Below, one piece after another: positions 19,685-29,974 of a stretch of DNA of 64,000 nt. The stretch covers positions 46,975 to 110,974 of the forward strand of contig JAQULR010000003.1 of NCBI GenBank assembly GCA_028749205.1, given 5' to 3'. The stretch comes from Acidobacteriota bacterium. Lineage in GTDB: Bacteria; Acidobacteriota; Aminicenantia; Aminicenantales; Saccharicenantaceae. Position 1 is the first letter of the stretch. Every line of letters starts with the position of its first letter. A model generated the notes under the pieces. It made no database searches. It worked only from the letters and a program-made list of their open reading frames with translations, and was not told the DNA's origin. A program made the position numbers and the translations under genes.

Positions 19685-20119
19685 GTGAATGGTATTATCG
19701 GGTTTATTTTATCTTTATTGCTGACCTTACTTAACCAGTTTAATCTCTCTTTAGAAACAGCTTTTCTCCAGAATGACCCGGCTAAATTGTATCAGTTGAT
19801 GCCGGTTAATTCACCTATACTAATTACTCTTCCCGAACCCTTTCAGGTTTCAGATTTCTTCTCCAAAGAACAAGCTTTTCTGATCGCCAAAAGATTATTT
19901 CGGCAAATTTCTACCCTGGAGTTTTTTATTGACCAGGAAAACCCCCCGGCTATAGACGCCAAGGGAGCTTTGGTCCAGGCCCGCTGGTCTGTTATTGATA
20001 ATAGAGATGGCCGCAAATATCTCTTCCGGGTATATTTCTATCTGTTTTCAGAAAAAGTCTCCGACCAAAGCTATAAGGCACGTCTTAAGATAAGAGAAAT
20101 CCGAGCAGAAAAGCGATAA
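19685..20119 (+). CDS. Hypothetical secreted protein, translationally abutting the histidine kinase gene
   Basis: GTG start, N-terminal hydrophobic segment, stop TAA directly abuts ATG at 20120. Confidence 0.65.
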   Translation: MNGIIGFILSLLLTLLNQFNLSLETAFLQNDPAKLYQLMPVNSPILITLPEPFQVSDFFSKEQAFLIAKRLFRQISTLEFFIDQENPPAIDAKGALVQARWSVIDNRDGRKYLFRVYFYLFSEKVSDQSYKARLKIREIRAEKR

Positions 20120-23100
20120 ATGAAAATTAATGGAGTGTCAAACTGGTTGAAATTAAAGTCCTCTAAAGCTCTGCTGATTATAGGCTGTTGTTTTCTATCC
20201 TCTTTACTCCTATTGGTTGCTTCAGAAATCTTATCCAGAAATCGTTCCCCTCAAACGGAGGCAGCGGTCCTGACTAATCTCAGAAAAAATGCCCAAAAGA
20301 TAAAGACAGAATTTTGGCACTTAGTCGACCATATAGAGAAAAGAAAGGCTTATTTTGAACAACATCCCTTAAGTGAAAGGCCAGAGGAAGTTTTTAGCTC
20401 CTTTAAGAAGGCATCTCTGGAGATAGAGGTAGAAGGCGTGGCCTGGCTTGGATCTGACCTTACTCCTCTGGTCTGGTTAGGCAATACCGCTAACTTGAAA
20501 AACTTAATGCTTGGTTGGCCAGAGAACTCAGAAATATACCTGGAAAAAAGTTTTGTCATCCAAGATAGAGCTTCCTATTATCTAATTTTGTTGACACCGC
20601 TAACTGAGAATAGATACCTGGCCCTTTTTGAATTGCTGGCCTTCCAGCCCCAATTTCAATCGGCTTATCTTAGGGAATTTCAGAGATTGAAGTCAGTAGT
20701 CAGGTCTGGAGCAGATATTAACTTTTGGGATTACACCCAGGATACTGAAGCCTTAAACAGATTGTTTTCTAGGTCCGGAGACGAATATTTGAGCCAGCAA
20801 AAAGAAGAAAGAGAGAGCCGGACTCTTTATTTCCCGTTGCGGAATGAAAAAGGTCAGATACTGGCTACCGTAACCTTGAACTCACTCTTGCTGCAACAAC
20901 GGAGTCTAAAGGCTGTAGGTCTCCTCAGGACTGCAGCTATAGTTCTAATTGTCGTGACCTTAATTATTCTGATAATCTGGCTGTTCGGGCTGCGGACTAC
21001 ATCTGGCCAGAGTAAAAGAACTGCCTGGCTGTTAATTATTCTTGGCCTTATAGTAATAAGAATTCTATTCATACCGTTGGCCAAAAACTATCCTGCTTCT
21101 GGCTGGACAGTATTCACGCCCCAGAACCTGGCTTTTATCAGCCCGGCAGATTTAGCTTCTTCACCTGCTTCTCTCTTTATCTCCTGTTTATTGTTTTTCA
21201 TCCTTGTTTATGTAACCATTAAATTTTTTGTAAGTCCTACTATCAAACTGAAAAAAGATAAGCAGCTACATCTACCAGAAGGGCCGGCCTCTTATCCCTG
21301 GATTGTCCTAATAGCAGTAACTTCCAGCTTGGCCATCCTGGGCTTAGCCTGGCTGGTTAGAAAAACTGTAGCCAATTCCAACCTGAATCTATTAAGCTTC
21401 TCTTTTAGTCCTTCTTCCCTTTTGGTCTATATAAGTCTTTTTTTGGCTACTGCCAGCCTGCTGTTACCAGTTATCCTGCTTTTTAAGCTACTACTACCAT
21501 CAGGATTTAGAAAATCATCGACTGTCATATTATTTTACTTAACAGGTCTGGTCTTTTTTGTGGCCTTCTGGTTTCGAGCCGATTTTAACCTGGCTGAAAT
21601 CGGGCTTCAATTCGGGCTCTGGCTCCTTCTTAGTCTCTCAAGTTACCTGAAGCTCAGGAATCTACACTATTATGGATTGGCCTTTCTCCTAATCTCTCTT
21701 TTTACTTTTTCCCTGATAAAAGACTTTACCGAAATTAAGGCCAAAAACCTTACTGAGAACGTCTTGGTCCATCTGGTTTCATCTCAGAAAACCTGGGCAA
21801 AAATGACCTTGAATCAGTCTATTACTGAGTTACAGAAAAGATCCAGGGATCTTCTAAATTATTTCCAGAATCCGGTTGATCCAGAGATGGCTCGTTCTCT
21901 CTGGAACAAAACCGGACTGGCCCGCCTAAACTGGAATTCTTCTCTTTATCTGCAATCGACAGACCTAAAATTACTCTCTTCGTTTGCTCTTAACATGTTG
22001 GTTTTTCCTGAACAGACTAACGACCTACCTGTTTCGACCTATCCAGTTTTTGAGGAGTTATACCTGGACATTTTAGGCCAAGAGAAACATTACTTAGTTG
22101 CCTATCAAGATTTTAGAGACCAGGAAGGCTATGGTGGTCGGCTGGTCATATGGGTAAGTCTTGATCTTGAACTTCTGCCTTTTTTCTATTCGGCTAATCC
22201 CTATTTTGAATTGCTCAGGTTAAATACCTTACCTTCTCTGCAGCACTTTCCGTTAAAACTGGCTGTTTTCGACAGGGGCGGTCAGGCTATTTTTCACCAG
22301 AATAAACCTGGCTTTGCCTTGGAAACTAAAATCAAGGAGAGGGCCGAGTTATCACCTTCAGGAATCTGGACCTCTTTTAAAGCCAACGGCTCCAGCTACC
22401 AGGGCTTTGTTATTATTCTGAGTGATAATAATTTGTATCTTTTCTATCAGCCAGTAAAATCTTTCAGGCAGCAGGCCACTGAATTTCTAAAACTATTCTT
22501 TCTTTTCGTCATCTTTGTTGTTATATTGCTAACTCCCTGGATTATCAGTCAAAAAAAATGGCAGTGGTTCAAGCGGACTTTTTCTTTTCGGGTTTATCTG
22601 GCTTTTATAGCTGTGGGTCTGATCCCTCTTTTCTTTTTCATTTTTTTCAGCCAGGCTATGGTCCAGAGAATATTTTCCGACCGTTTTGTCCAGGAAGCTA
22701 CCAACCAGGCCTATTTTGCCAGAAGCATCTTTCATGATTTTATCAGCCTTCAAGAGCAGCCTGAAGGTCAAAATGCCGTAGCTGCCGAAGACCTAGTATT
22801 CTGGATAAGTGGGACCCTCAATAATGATGTTAATCTTTTCAAAAATGGTTTATTTCTTTCTTCCAGCCGTGGCGAATTCTTCGAAACCGGGATTCTCTCT
22901 GAAATGCTGAATGGAGAAGCTTATTTTAGGCTTAAATATCAGAATCAGCCTCTGGCCGTCAGCCGCCAAGTATTAGGAAGGTACTCTTATCAGACGCTCA
23001 CTGTTCCTTACTATTATTATCAAGATGTTTATTTTCTAAATCTACCATTCCCTTTTGAAAAACAGGAAGTTTCCCGGGCTAGCTCAGAACTTTTTGAATT

Positions 23101-24013
23101 TTTTCTGTTTTCTTCAGTATTTTTTATTCTATTGATTGCTTTTTTGGTCAGTACCATCAAGAAAATGTTTGTGACCCCCATTAATAAATTAATTCGGGCT
23201 ACCCAGGAAGTCAGCCTGGGCAACCTCGATGTCAAGGTCGAGCATCAGGCTCAGGATGAGCTCCAGGGTTTGCTCGATGGCTTTAACAATATGGTGGAAA
23301 ACCTTAAAGCCCACGAAAAAGAATTGGCCGAGCTAAGTCAGAAAGTTGCCTGGACTGAAATGGCCAGAAAGGTGGCTCATGAGATAAAGAATCCTCTGAC
23401 TCCTATTCAGCTTTCAGCTGAGCACATCCTGAAAGTCTATGACGATCAACACCCGGATTTTGAGCGGGTCCTCAAGGAATCTATTTCCTATATCATTTCA
23501 GAAGTAGAAAACCTCAGAAGGATCGCTCAGGAATTTATGACTATAGCCAGAGAAAGTGGACCTATTAAAGAGAAATTTGACCTAAAGGAGTTGATCACGG
23601 AAATCATCCAGCCTTTTAAAATGACTCTGATAGATCGTTTAGAGATTAGCTTTAAATATTCAGGCCAGAATTTTTTCCTGGTTGGGGATCGTGGAAAGGT
23701 TAAGGTAGTCATAAGAAACATTTTAATTAATGCTATTGAAGCCATTAAAGGCAGAGGCCGAATTGAAATCAATCTCCGGGAAAATGACCAGGAAATTGAA
23801 TTGGAAATAAAGGATACAGGTGGTGGAATTCCTCCAGAAATTTTGAGTCATATCTTTGAACCCTACTTTTCTACTAAAGACAAGGGGACCGGCTTAGGCT
23901 TAGCTATTTGCAAAAGAATAATTGAAGAACACCAGGGAACTCTCAGGTTAGAAAGCCAGGTAGGAAAGGGAACGAAGGTGACTATTACCTTCCCCAGGTC
24001 GACATCAAGCTGA
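20120..24013 (+). CDS. Very large multi-TM sensor histidine kinase, NtrY-like catalytic core
   Basis: HAMP-like region (VTPINKLIRATQEVSLGNLDVKVEH), HisKA MARKVAHEIKNPLTPIQLSAEHI, N-box NILINAIEAIK, DTGGGIPPEILSHIFEPYFSTKDKGTGLGLAICKRIIEEH. Confidence 0.92.
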   Translation: MKINGVSNWLKLKSSKALLIIGCCFLSSLLLLVASEILSRNRSPQTEAAVLTNLRKNAQKIKTEFWHLVDHIEKRKAYFEQHPLSERPEEVFSSFKKASLEIEVEGVAWLGSDLTPLVWLGNTANLKNLMLGWPENSEIYLEKSFVIQDRASYYLILLTPLTENRYLALFELLAFQPQFQSAYLREFQRLKSVVRSGADINFWDYTQDTEALNRLFSRSGDEYLSQQKEERESRTLYFPLRNEKGQILATVTLNSLLLQQRSLKAVGLLRTAAIVLIVVTLIILIIWLFGLRTTSGQSKRTAWLLIILGLIVIRILFIPLAKNYPASGWTVFTPQNLAFISPADLASSPASLFISCLLFFILVYVTIKFFVSPTIKLKKDKQLHLPEGPASYPWIVLIAVTSSLAILGLAWLVRKTVANSNLNLLSFSFSPSSLLVYISLFLATASLLLPVILLFKLLLPSGFRKSSTVILFYLTGLVFFVAFWFRADFNLAEIGLQFGLWLLLSLSSYLKLRNLHYYGLAFLLISLFTFSLIKDFTEIKAKNLTENVLVHLVSSQKTWAKMTLNQSITELQKRSRDLLNYFQNPVDPEMARSLWNKTGLARLNWNSSLYLQSTDLKLLSSFALNMLVFPEQTNDLPVSTYPVFEELYLDILGQEKHYLVAYQDFRDQEGYGGRLVIWVSLDLELLPFFYSANPYFELLRLNTLPSLQHFPLKLAVFDRGGQAIFHQNKPGFALETKIKERAELSPSGIWTSFKANGSSYQGFVIILSDNNLYLFYQPVKSFRQQATEFLKLFFLFVIFVVILLTPWIISQKKWQWFKRTFSFRVYLAFIAVGLIPLFFFIFFSQAMVQRIFSDRFVQEATNQAYFARSIFHDFISLQEQPEGQNAVAAEDLVFWISGTLNNDVNLFKNGLFLSSSRGEFFETGILSEMLNGEAYFRLKYQNQPLAVSRQVLGRYSYQTLTVPYYYYQDVYFLNLPFPFEKQEVSRASSELFEFFLFSSVFFILLIAFLVSTIKKMFVTPINKLIRATQEVSLGNLDVKVEHQAQDELQGLLDGFNNMVENLKAHEKELAELSQKVAWTEMARKVAHEIKNPLTPIQLSAEHILKVYDDQHPDFERVLKESISYIISEVENLRRIAQEFMTIARESGPIKEKFDLKELITEIIQPFKMTLIDRLEISFKYSGQNFFLVGDRGKVKVVIRNILINAIEAIKGRGRIEINLRENDQEIELEIKDTGGGIPPEILSHIFEPYFSTKDKGTGLGLAICKRIIEEHQGTLRLESQVGKGTKVTITFPRSTSS

Positions 24014-24030
24014 AACCATAATAGAAGTTC

Positions 24031-24064
24031 GGTTTCCTGAATAAAGCAGGTTGATTATGATAGA
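24031..24064 (-). repeat. Partial module 1 copy of dispersed repeat
   Basis: Reverse complement tatcataatcaacctgctttattcaggaaaccgaacttc, cf. caacctgctttattccagatctgg at 57932. Confidence 0.4.
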
Positions 24065-24102
24065 ATATTGTTTTAATTTAATTATTCAATTGAGAGGTAA
24101 AG

Positions 24103-24597
24103 ATGAGAACGCTGGTAACCTATTACAGTCTGACCGGCAACACCAGATTAGTGGCTGAAGCCATCTATGAGGCCATACCTGAACCCCGAGAGATAAAATC
24201 TTTAACTGAAGTAGCCTCAGTAGATGACTATGACCTGGTTTTCATCGGTTTCCCGGTTCATTCTCACAGCGTTCCTTACAAAGTTGAACAATTTCTTAAA
24301 AAATTGCCGGCTGGAAAAAAAATTGCTCTTTTTATGACTTACAGTTCCATAACTGGCAGCAGACTATCACGGGAAGCACTGGAGCAGGCTCTAGTTTTAG
24401 CTGGCAAGACCAAGATTCTTGGTTCCTTTTCCAGCCGGGGAAAAGTCTCAGCCCAAGCCATGGAAGTTTTAGGAAAATCCCCGGAACATGCCCTCTGGAC
24501 TGAGATGGCCGTAACGGCCAGGTCACATCCTGACCACAACGACTTAGAAGATGCCAGGACCTTCGCTCAATGGATTGTAAGCCTGGCTAATCAATGA
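24103..24597 (+). CDS. Flavodoxin family protein
   Basis: N-terminal LVTYYSLTGNTRLVAEAI phosphate-binding loop; DLVFIGFPVHSHSVP. Confidence 0.85.
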   Translation: MRTLVTYYSLTGNTRLVAEAIYEAIPEPREIKSLTEVASVDDYDLVFIGFPVHSHSVPYKVEQFLKKLPAGKKIALFMTYSSITGSRLSREALEQALVLAGKTKILGSFSSRGKVSAQAMEVLGKSPEHALWTEMAVTARSHPDHNDLEDARTFAQWIVSLANQ

Positions 24598-24668
24598 AGC
24601 TTCCCTTGGCTAAAGCCATAGCCTTCTACTGCTTTGGTAAGCAAAAAACTGGCAATCTGAAGACTTTC

Positions 24669-25634
24669 TTAATGATGCTTGATTCTTTTAAAACCAGAGA
24701 CACCGATTATCTTTAAGCTTTCCTTAGAATGTTCTTCAAGTTGGTCTAAAAGCAAGTTTAATCCAAGGGTATCACTGGCAATATGACCAGCCACAATAAC
24801 ATTCAAGTTAGCTTTCCTGGCTCTTTCCAAAGCTTCTTCGCTGTAATGCATACCAACCAGAGTGCTGATCCCAGCGGCGGCCTGTTTATCATATATATCT
24901 CTGGAGCCTTCAGTTCCACCAGTCATATCCAGAAAGATCTTGCCGGCCCGGCTGTTTTCAGAGCCAACCAGAATTTTTGGCCTGACAGAATTACGGCTGG
25001 ATTCCAGGTATTCAGGAATATCTTCCAGGATTTCGAGAACACCCTTTAGTCTGTCTGGAGCCTTTTCCTGAAACAGATCATGAAGGTATTTAGTGACACA
25101 ATTATCAGCCGGAGTGTGGAGGCAAACAAATGGCAGGTTAAGAAGGCGAGCCGCATCTACCGTCCGGTTGTGATTTACCGGAAGCAGTTTTCTTTCCACC
25201 TCTTCAATTCGCTTTTCCATCAACTGCTCAGCAACACTCGGGGTAACCCCAAATGAGGTCAAAAGGTCGATTTGCAATCCCATCACTTGGGATAGCTGGG
25301 CCAGGGCCCGACCTTCAGGATGATGAGACATGATCAGATCAATTTTCTCATTAGAATCACGGTTGAGAATATAAGTTAGGAGAACTTCGGCTGCTTCCAT
25401 GTCAATCCCAGCTATTACCCGATGGACTTCAACCTCCGGATCTCCTGTCAGAATCCGGCTATCAGCAAAAGGATTAAACAGCCGATCCAGGTCATAAGCC
25501 TGTCTTTCTTTCTCCTCTAACTGGTTGTATTTACCCTTTTCTTCTCGAAGTAGTCGGTCGATTTCTTCTTTCGGTCTCAGGTCATTTCTGATCCCGATTT
25601 CAATGGCAAGATGATACAAATCTTTAAGTTTCAT
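24669..25634 (-). CDS. NIF3-like protein (Nif3/NGG1p-interacting family)
   Basis: VIAGIDM, IDLIMSHHPEG, LPFVCLHTPADN, VGMHYSEEALERARKANLNVIVAGHIASD. Confidence 0.8.
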   Translation of the reverse strand: MKLKDLYHLAIEIGIRNDLRPKEEIDRLLREEKGKYNQLEEKERQAYDLDRLFNPFADSRILTGDPEVEVHRVIAGIDMEAAEVLLTYILNRDSNEKIDLIMSHHPEGRALAQLSQVMGLQIDLLTSFGVTPSVAEQLMEKRIEEVERKLLPVNHNRTVDAARLLNLPFVCLHTPADNCVTKYLHDLFQEKAPDRLKGVLEILEDIPEYLESSRNSVRPKILVGSENSRAGKIFLDMTGGTEGSRDIYDKQAAAGISTLVGMHYSEEALERARKANLNVIVAGHIASDTLGLNLLLDQLEEHSKESLKIIGVSGFKRIKHH

Positions 25635-25829
25635 CTTTCCTCCAGTTTAGCTATTTTCATAGTTAAAAGTATCCCTCGGCACTTAGAATAAAGTGTATCC
25701 TGTTATGAGCTAGCTTTTCAACCCCAAAAAGCCATTTCCTTTCTGCCCCACTATTTAGAGGCAATAGTCATCCATGGTTAGACTGATTTCTCATTGACAG
25801 TCTTTAGAATATAAAGTAAATTTACGGTC

Positions 25830-26114
25830 GTGATTATAAGAGTTATCATTTTAGTTCTTCTTCTGTATCTGATTTTTCTGGTAGTTCGTTTTTTCCAATC
25901 TATTGGGCAGAGCAGCCGGCCGCCTAAGTCCAAATCAGAGGCCTTACCAAAGAAAACCATGGTAAAAGATGAGGTCTGTAATACTTACATTGCCGAAGAT
26001 GAGGCCATAAAAGAAATTCAAAACGGCCGGGTCTATTATTTTTGCTCTCAGGAATGCCGTCAGAAGTTTTTATCTGCCAGAAAAAAACCCCCCAAATCAG
26101 CCTCAGTATCCTGA
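25830..26114 (+). CDS. Membrane-anchored TRASH/YHS-like small protein
   Basis: One N-terminal TM then MVKDEVCNTYIAEDEAI...GRVYYFCSQECRQKFL. Confidence 0.75.
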   Translation: MIIRVIILVLLLYLIFLVVRFFQSIGQSSRPPKSKSEALPKKTMVKDEVCNTYIAEDEAIKEIQNGRVYYFCSQECRQKFLSARKKPPKSASVS

Positions 26115-26168
26115 GAATAAGCCCTCATTATTCGTATAAGAAATTTGTTTATTCTTGTTCCAGAGTAA

Positions 26169-26444
26169 TTATGGCTTGATATAAAAATCTTGAAATTCGT
26201 CCTTGAATTGTTCCCAGATAATTTCAACCTCTTCTACCCTGGCTAACCTGGGCCCCTTTCTAAGTTCAGTTAAAAATTGCTCAAGTCTGTCTTTATCCCC
26301 CTCGGCTACGATTTCGACCCGTCCATCATACCTATTCCTAACCCAACCGGTCACTCCCAACATGTTAGCCACGTGCTGGGCAAAAAACCGGAAGGCTACT
26401 CCTTGCACCCTGCCAGCAATAATAGCCTGAAACCTAGCTCTCAT
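26169..26444 (-). CDS. Acylphosphatase
   Basis: GRVQGVAFRFFAQHVANMLGVTGWVRNRYDGRVEIVAEG. Confidence 0.95.
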   Translation of the reverse strand: MRARFQAIIAGRVQGVAFRFFAQHVANMLGVTGWVRNRYDGRVEIVAEGDKDRLEQFLTELRKGPRLARVEEVEIIWEQFKDEFQDFYIKP

Positions 26445-26570
26445 TTATTTTATTTTATCATAAGGGCAGTTTCTAAATAAAACTATTGGGTATCATGGGC
26501 TGGCGCATAACTTCCTAAAAGAAACTTAAGCTATTTACCTTAGCTGAGACTAATCTTGATCTACTTCTAA

Positions 26571-28892
26571 TTATTTCTTCGGCACCATCGTCACAGTCCT
26601 GCTTTTTATTTTAGAGACCGCCTCTTCTGAAAAAGCCCATTGGTGATAAAGGCTATTGAGATAAAGGGGAATCTGGTCACTGTAATGAGGACTCATAAAA
26701 TGTCCGCTCTCTCCAGAAGTTAAGACCATCAAAGAGTTATCCAGGTTAGACAGGTCAACGATAAAACGGCATGATTGACCAATGGTAGTTTGCCAATCAT
26801 TGGTAGCCAGACTGGCTTTGACTGTAGTTTCATCCCCAATCATCGGATATGTTCCACTATTCAAGAAACCCAGAAACCATTTCTCCCCCAGGAGATGCTG
26901 ATAATTTAGACTATGCATCTTGGCCCAATCCCATTTTTCTTGATTCTGACCAAATCTTTTTTTCAATTCTTTCATAGTCTCCAGCAGGGCCTTTTCAATG
27001 ATCTCCTCGCGGCTCTCTCTCTGTTCTGTATCTATCAAGTCAAACCAATCCGAATCTGGGTCATCTAAAATTTTCTCTAACCCGGCTTCTTTGGCTCGAA
27101 AATAATTAGCAGCCTCTTGGTAGTAAAAGGACAAATCGTCATAAAAGGTCAGCTTTTGCAGTTTCGCCCAGAAAACCTCAAAGATAGCTGGAGCCATTCC
27201 TTCTTTAACTTCTCCTGACCATTGAATTAGAAGTTTTCTCGCTTGTTCGGCCTCAGGTTCACTGAGTCTGATTTCATTCAGAACTTTTTTTACCCGCTCA
27301 GCCCGTCTGGAATAAACATCATTTTGGATGGCGATCATACTTTCTAAGGAATGCTTCTTTTGAGCTTTTATCAACTCTTCAATCCTCAGTTTTCTGTCAG
27401 GTAATAGCCAGTCAAAGCCAAGGTAATGGCTGTAGTCGGGTGGAGCGATATTGTTATTAGCGGTAACAATAAATCCAGAGGTCGGATTAAACTGGTTGGG
27501 CTTTTGTTCTTCAGACAGATAGCCAGTCCAAAGGCTGTCTTCCCGCCAGCCTGGATAGGCATAGACAGCCGCTTCCTTTTTTCTGATGGGAATTTTACCG
27601 GTAAGATAATAGCCAATGTTACCGTCAATATCAGCATAAACAAAATTCTGAGAAGGATTTTCAAACCTCCTGGCTCCAGCGCAGAATTCATTCCAATTTC
27701 TGGCTTTGTTGATTAAATATAACCCTGTTACGGTGGTATCACCTTCATAAATTGTCCAGCGTAGCGAAATGGGCGTTTCGCTGTTTAAAAGATGGGGATT
27801 AAGGAGCGGTCCTTCGTCTGTCCAGCGAATTTCCAGAGTCTGGGAATTTTTTTCTCCTCTGATCTTGACCACCTCGGTTCGAAAAGAAAATGGCTTCCAC
27901 TCTCCCTGGCGAAAATAAGATTCTTTATCCCAGTCAACCTTTTCTACAAAAATGTCCTGAACATCAGCATAAGAATTGGTTACTCCCCAGGCTATCCTCT
28001 GATTGTGCCCAATAATTACCAGGGGAACACCTGGAACAGTTACCCCAGCTACCTTATAATCTGGACATTCCAGACTTATTTCCATCCAGATAGGTGGGAC
28101 AGTAATACCCAGATGAGGATCATTAGCCAGAAAAGGCCGACCGGTTTCTGTCAACTCTCCAGAAATCACCCAGTTATTAGAACCCTGAATAAATTCCTGA
28201 TTGACTCCCCCCAGACGAAGATAGTCTAACCTAATCTCAGAGTCGGGGGGAAAATCAAGGCCAGGCTCCAGCAATTCTACAGCCTCTATTCCCGCCCTTT
28301 TTATCAGATTCATTCGGGCTATTTCCGATGTCAGGTCGGCAGCCAGGCCCAGGGCTAAAAGATGCTTGACAGATAGAGTATCTTTAATTTCCCAGGGTTC
28401 AGGTCTTATTCTTAAAATCATGAATTCAGGTGGCCAGTCCCATTTGATCTGCTGAATAAAGACATTAACTCCGCTGGCGAAAGCAGCCAGAAGTTCTTTC
28501 ATCTCAGGTGACAGCTTTTGATAGTCTCTTTCAATGGCTACCGGTATGCCTAAAACTCGACATTTAATATCATGCTTTAACCCAGGTTTCCCCAGAATTT
28601 CAGATAAACGGCCCTGAGCAACTCTCCTTAGAAGTTCCATCTGCCACAGCCGTTCTCTCGCTTGAACATAACCAGAGGCCAGAAACAAGTCAGGCTCATT
28701 CTGAGCTTTAATATGAGGGACTCCCCATCTATCCCAGTTGACAATAACTTCAGCCTGCAATCCGGGAATCTGAAGGGTATCTTTCTTTGAGGGCAGAGAA
28801 GAGTGGAAGGATAAAAACACGAACACCGAAGCCCCGAGCACCAGAAAAACGACAACAATTATCAAAACCCTGAAAATTCTGGCAGCTTTCAT
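26571..28892 (-). CDS. Penicillin acylase family (Ntn hydrolase) protein
   Basis: Ntn nucleophile region QGSNNWVISGELTETGRPFLANDPHLG, IIGHNQRIAWGVTNSYADVQDIFVE. Confidence 0.92.
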   Translation of the reverse strand: MKAARIFRVLIIVVVFLVLGASVFVFLSFHSSLPSKKDTLQIPGLQAEVIVNWDRWGVPHIKAQNEPDLFLASGYVQARERLWQMELLRRVAQGRLSEILGKPGLKHDIKCRVLGIPVAIERDYQKLSPEMKELLAAFASGVNVFIQQIKWDWPPEFMILRIRPEPWEIKDTLSVKHLLALGLAADLTSEIARMNLIKRAGIEAVELLEPGLDFPPDSEIRLDYLRLGGVNQEFIQGSNNWVISGELTETGRPFLANDPHLGITVPPIWMEISLECPDYKVAGVTVPGVPLVIIGHNQRIAWGVTNSYADVQDIFVEKVDWDKESYFRQGEWKPFSFRTEVVKIRGEKNSQTLEIRWTDEGPLLNPHLLNSETPISLRWTIYEGDTTVTGLYLINKARNWNEFCAGARRFENPSQNFVYADIDGNIGYYLTGKIPIRKKEAAVYAYPGWREDSLWTGYLSEEQKPNQFNPTSGFIVTANNNIAPPDYSHYLGFDWLLPDRKLRIEELIKAQKKHSLESMIAIQNDVYSRRAERVKKVLNEIRLSEPEAEQARKLLIQWSGEVKEGMAPAIFEVFWAKLQKLTFYDDLSFYYQEAANYFRAKEAGLEKILDDPDSDWFDLIDTEQRESREEIIEKALLETMKELKKRFGQNQEKWDWAKMHSLNYQHLLGEKWFLGFLNSGTYPMIGDETTVKASLATNDWQTTIGQSCRFIVDLSNLDNSLMVLTSGESGHFMSPHYSDQIPLYLNSLYHQWAFSEEAVSKIKSRTVTMVPKK

Positions 28893-29956
28893 TCCTCACT
28901 CCTTGTCCATTGTTTGTGAAAGTTTTCAGTTTGTCGGGTAGTCTCAATTCTTTTATCTGCTTTCTTTAAGACAGATTCAGGCAAATCAATTCCTTGAAGC
29001 CTGGCAGCTTCTTCATTAACGAAAAACTTGACCCGGTCTATGTACTGAAATGGAATCCGGGCTGGGCTTTCACCATTCTTCACTCTGATTATCAGCTCAG
29101 CCGTCTTATGCCCTATATCTTCAAAATCAAAGCCCATAGAAATACAGGCTCCGAGCTCAGCTCCCAGGGCAAAAGCGGCGAAAAGAGGCAAATGGTTTTC
29201 TTGGGCCAATCGCCCAACTAATTCAAAGTTGGTATTGATGGTATTATCAGAAACTGGAAAAAGTACTTCCACCCGATCGCCTACCAGACTCTGAACAGCT
29301 TGAACTATATCTTGAGCCCCAGAAATGGGCTCGGCCACAATTTCCAAGCCGTAGTCTATGGCTGATTCTCTCATCAATTCCAAATAGTATTCAGAATTGA
29401 TTTCAGAGGGGGTCCAGATGGTGCCAATTTTTTTCACCTCTGGTTTTAACTGAAGGATAAGTTCCAGCACCTGCCGAATAGGGGCGGTAGAACACACTCC
29501 GGTGACTCTGGGTGAATGGTCAACCGCAGTTTTGCCTGCCCGGACAATATATGGATTTGCCACAGAGGAAAAAATAATTGGCAGATTATCAGTAACTATC
29601 ATGGCCGCCTGAAGAGCGGCAGTGGATATCGGAACCAGAATTCTGGACTTTTCTGCCAGTGACTTAGCCATTTCCGGGAGAGCCGAAACCTGCCCATGCG
29701 CTTTCAGGACAATCACTTCTATTTCCTGGCCACTTTCTTCCTGGTATTCCTCGAGCTTGCTTAACATACTCCTCACCACCTCATCAGACGAGGGCGAATC
29801 ATAAGCCTGGACCACGCCGATGGTATATTTTTCCTCGAGTTGCTGAAGGCTTTCGACTTGATTTTTACAGCCTGAAAGAAAAAGAACCAGGCTAAGCCCT
29901 ACCAACAAAAACCATAATAAAAGATAAGGCTGTCCCAATAGTTTTCTCGTTTTCAT
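28889..29956 (-). CDS. ABC-type substrate-binding lipoprotein (TrpX/ABC_sub_bind-like)
   Basis: Lipobox LFLSGC; YTIGVVQAYDSPSSDEVVRSMLSKLEE, VTGVCSTAPIRQVLELILQLKPEVKKIGTIWTPSEINS; 4-bp overlap with downstream acylase. Confidence 0.85.
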   Translation of the reverse strand: MKTRKLLGQPYLLLWFLLVGLSLVLFLSGCKNQVESLQQLEEKYTIGVVQAYDSPSSDEVVRSMLSKLEEYQEESGQEIEVIVLKAHGQVSALPEMAKSLAEKSRILVPISTAALQAAMIVTDNLPIIFSSVANPYIVRAGKTAVDHSPRVTGVCSTAPIRQVLELILQLKPEVKKIGTIWTPSEINSEYYLELMRESAIDYGLEIVAEPISGAQDIVQAVQSLVGDRVEVLFPVSDNTINTNFELVGRLAQENHLPLFAAFALGAELGACISMGFDFEDIGHKTAELIIRVKNGESPARIPFQYIDRVKFFVNEEAARLQGIDLPESVLKKADKRIETTRQTENFHKQWTRSEE

Positions 29957-29974
29957 TTTACTAATTAATCTTTA

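Noticed and set aside
27792-28229. 145-aa plus-strand ORF inside the penicillin acylase gene
   Set aside because: Antisense shadow ORF with no supporting signal.
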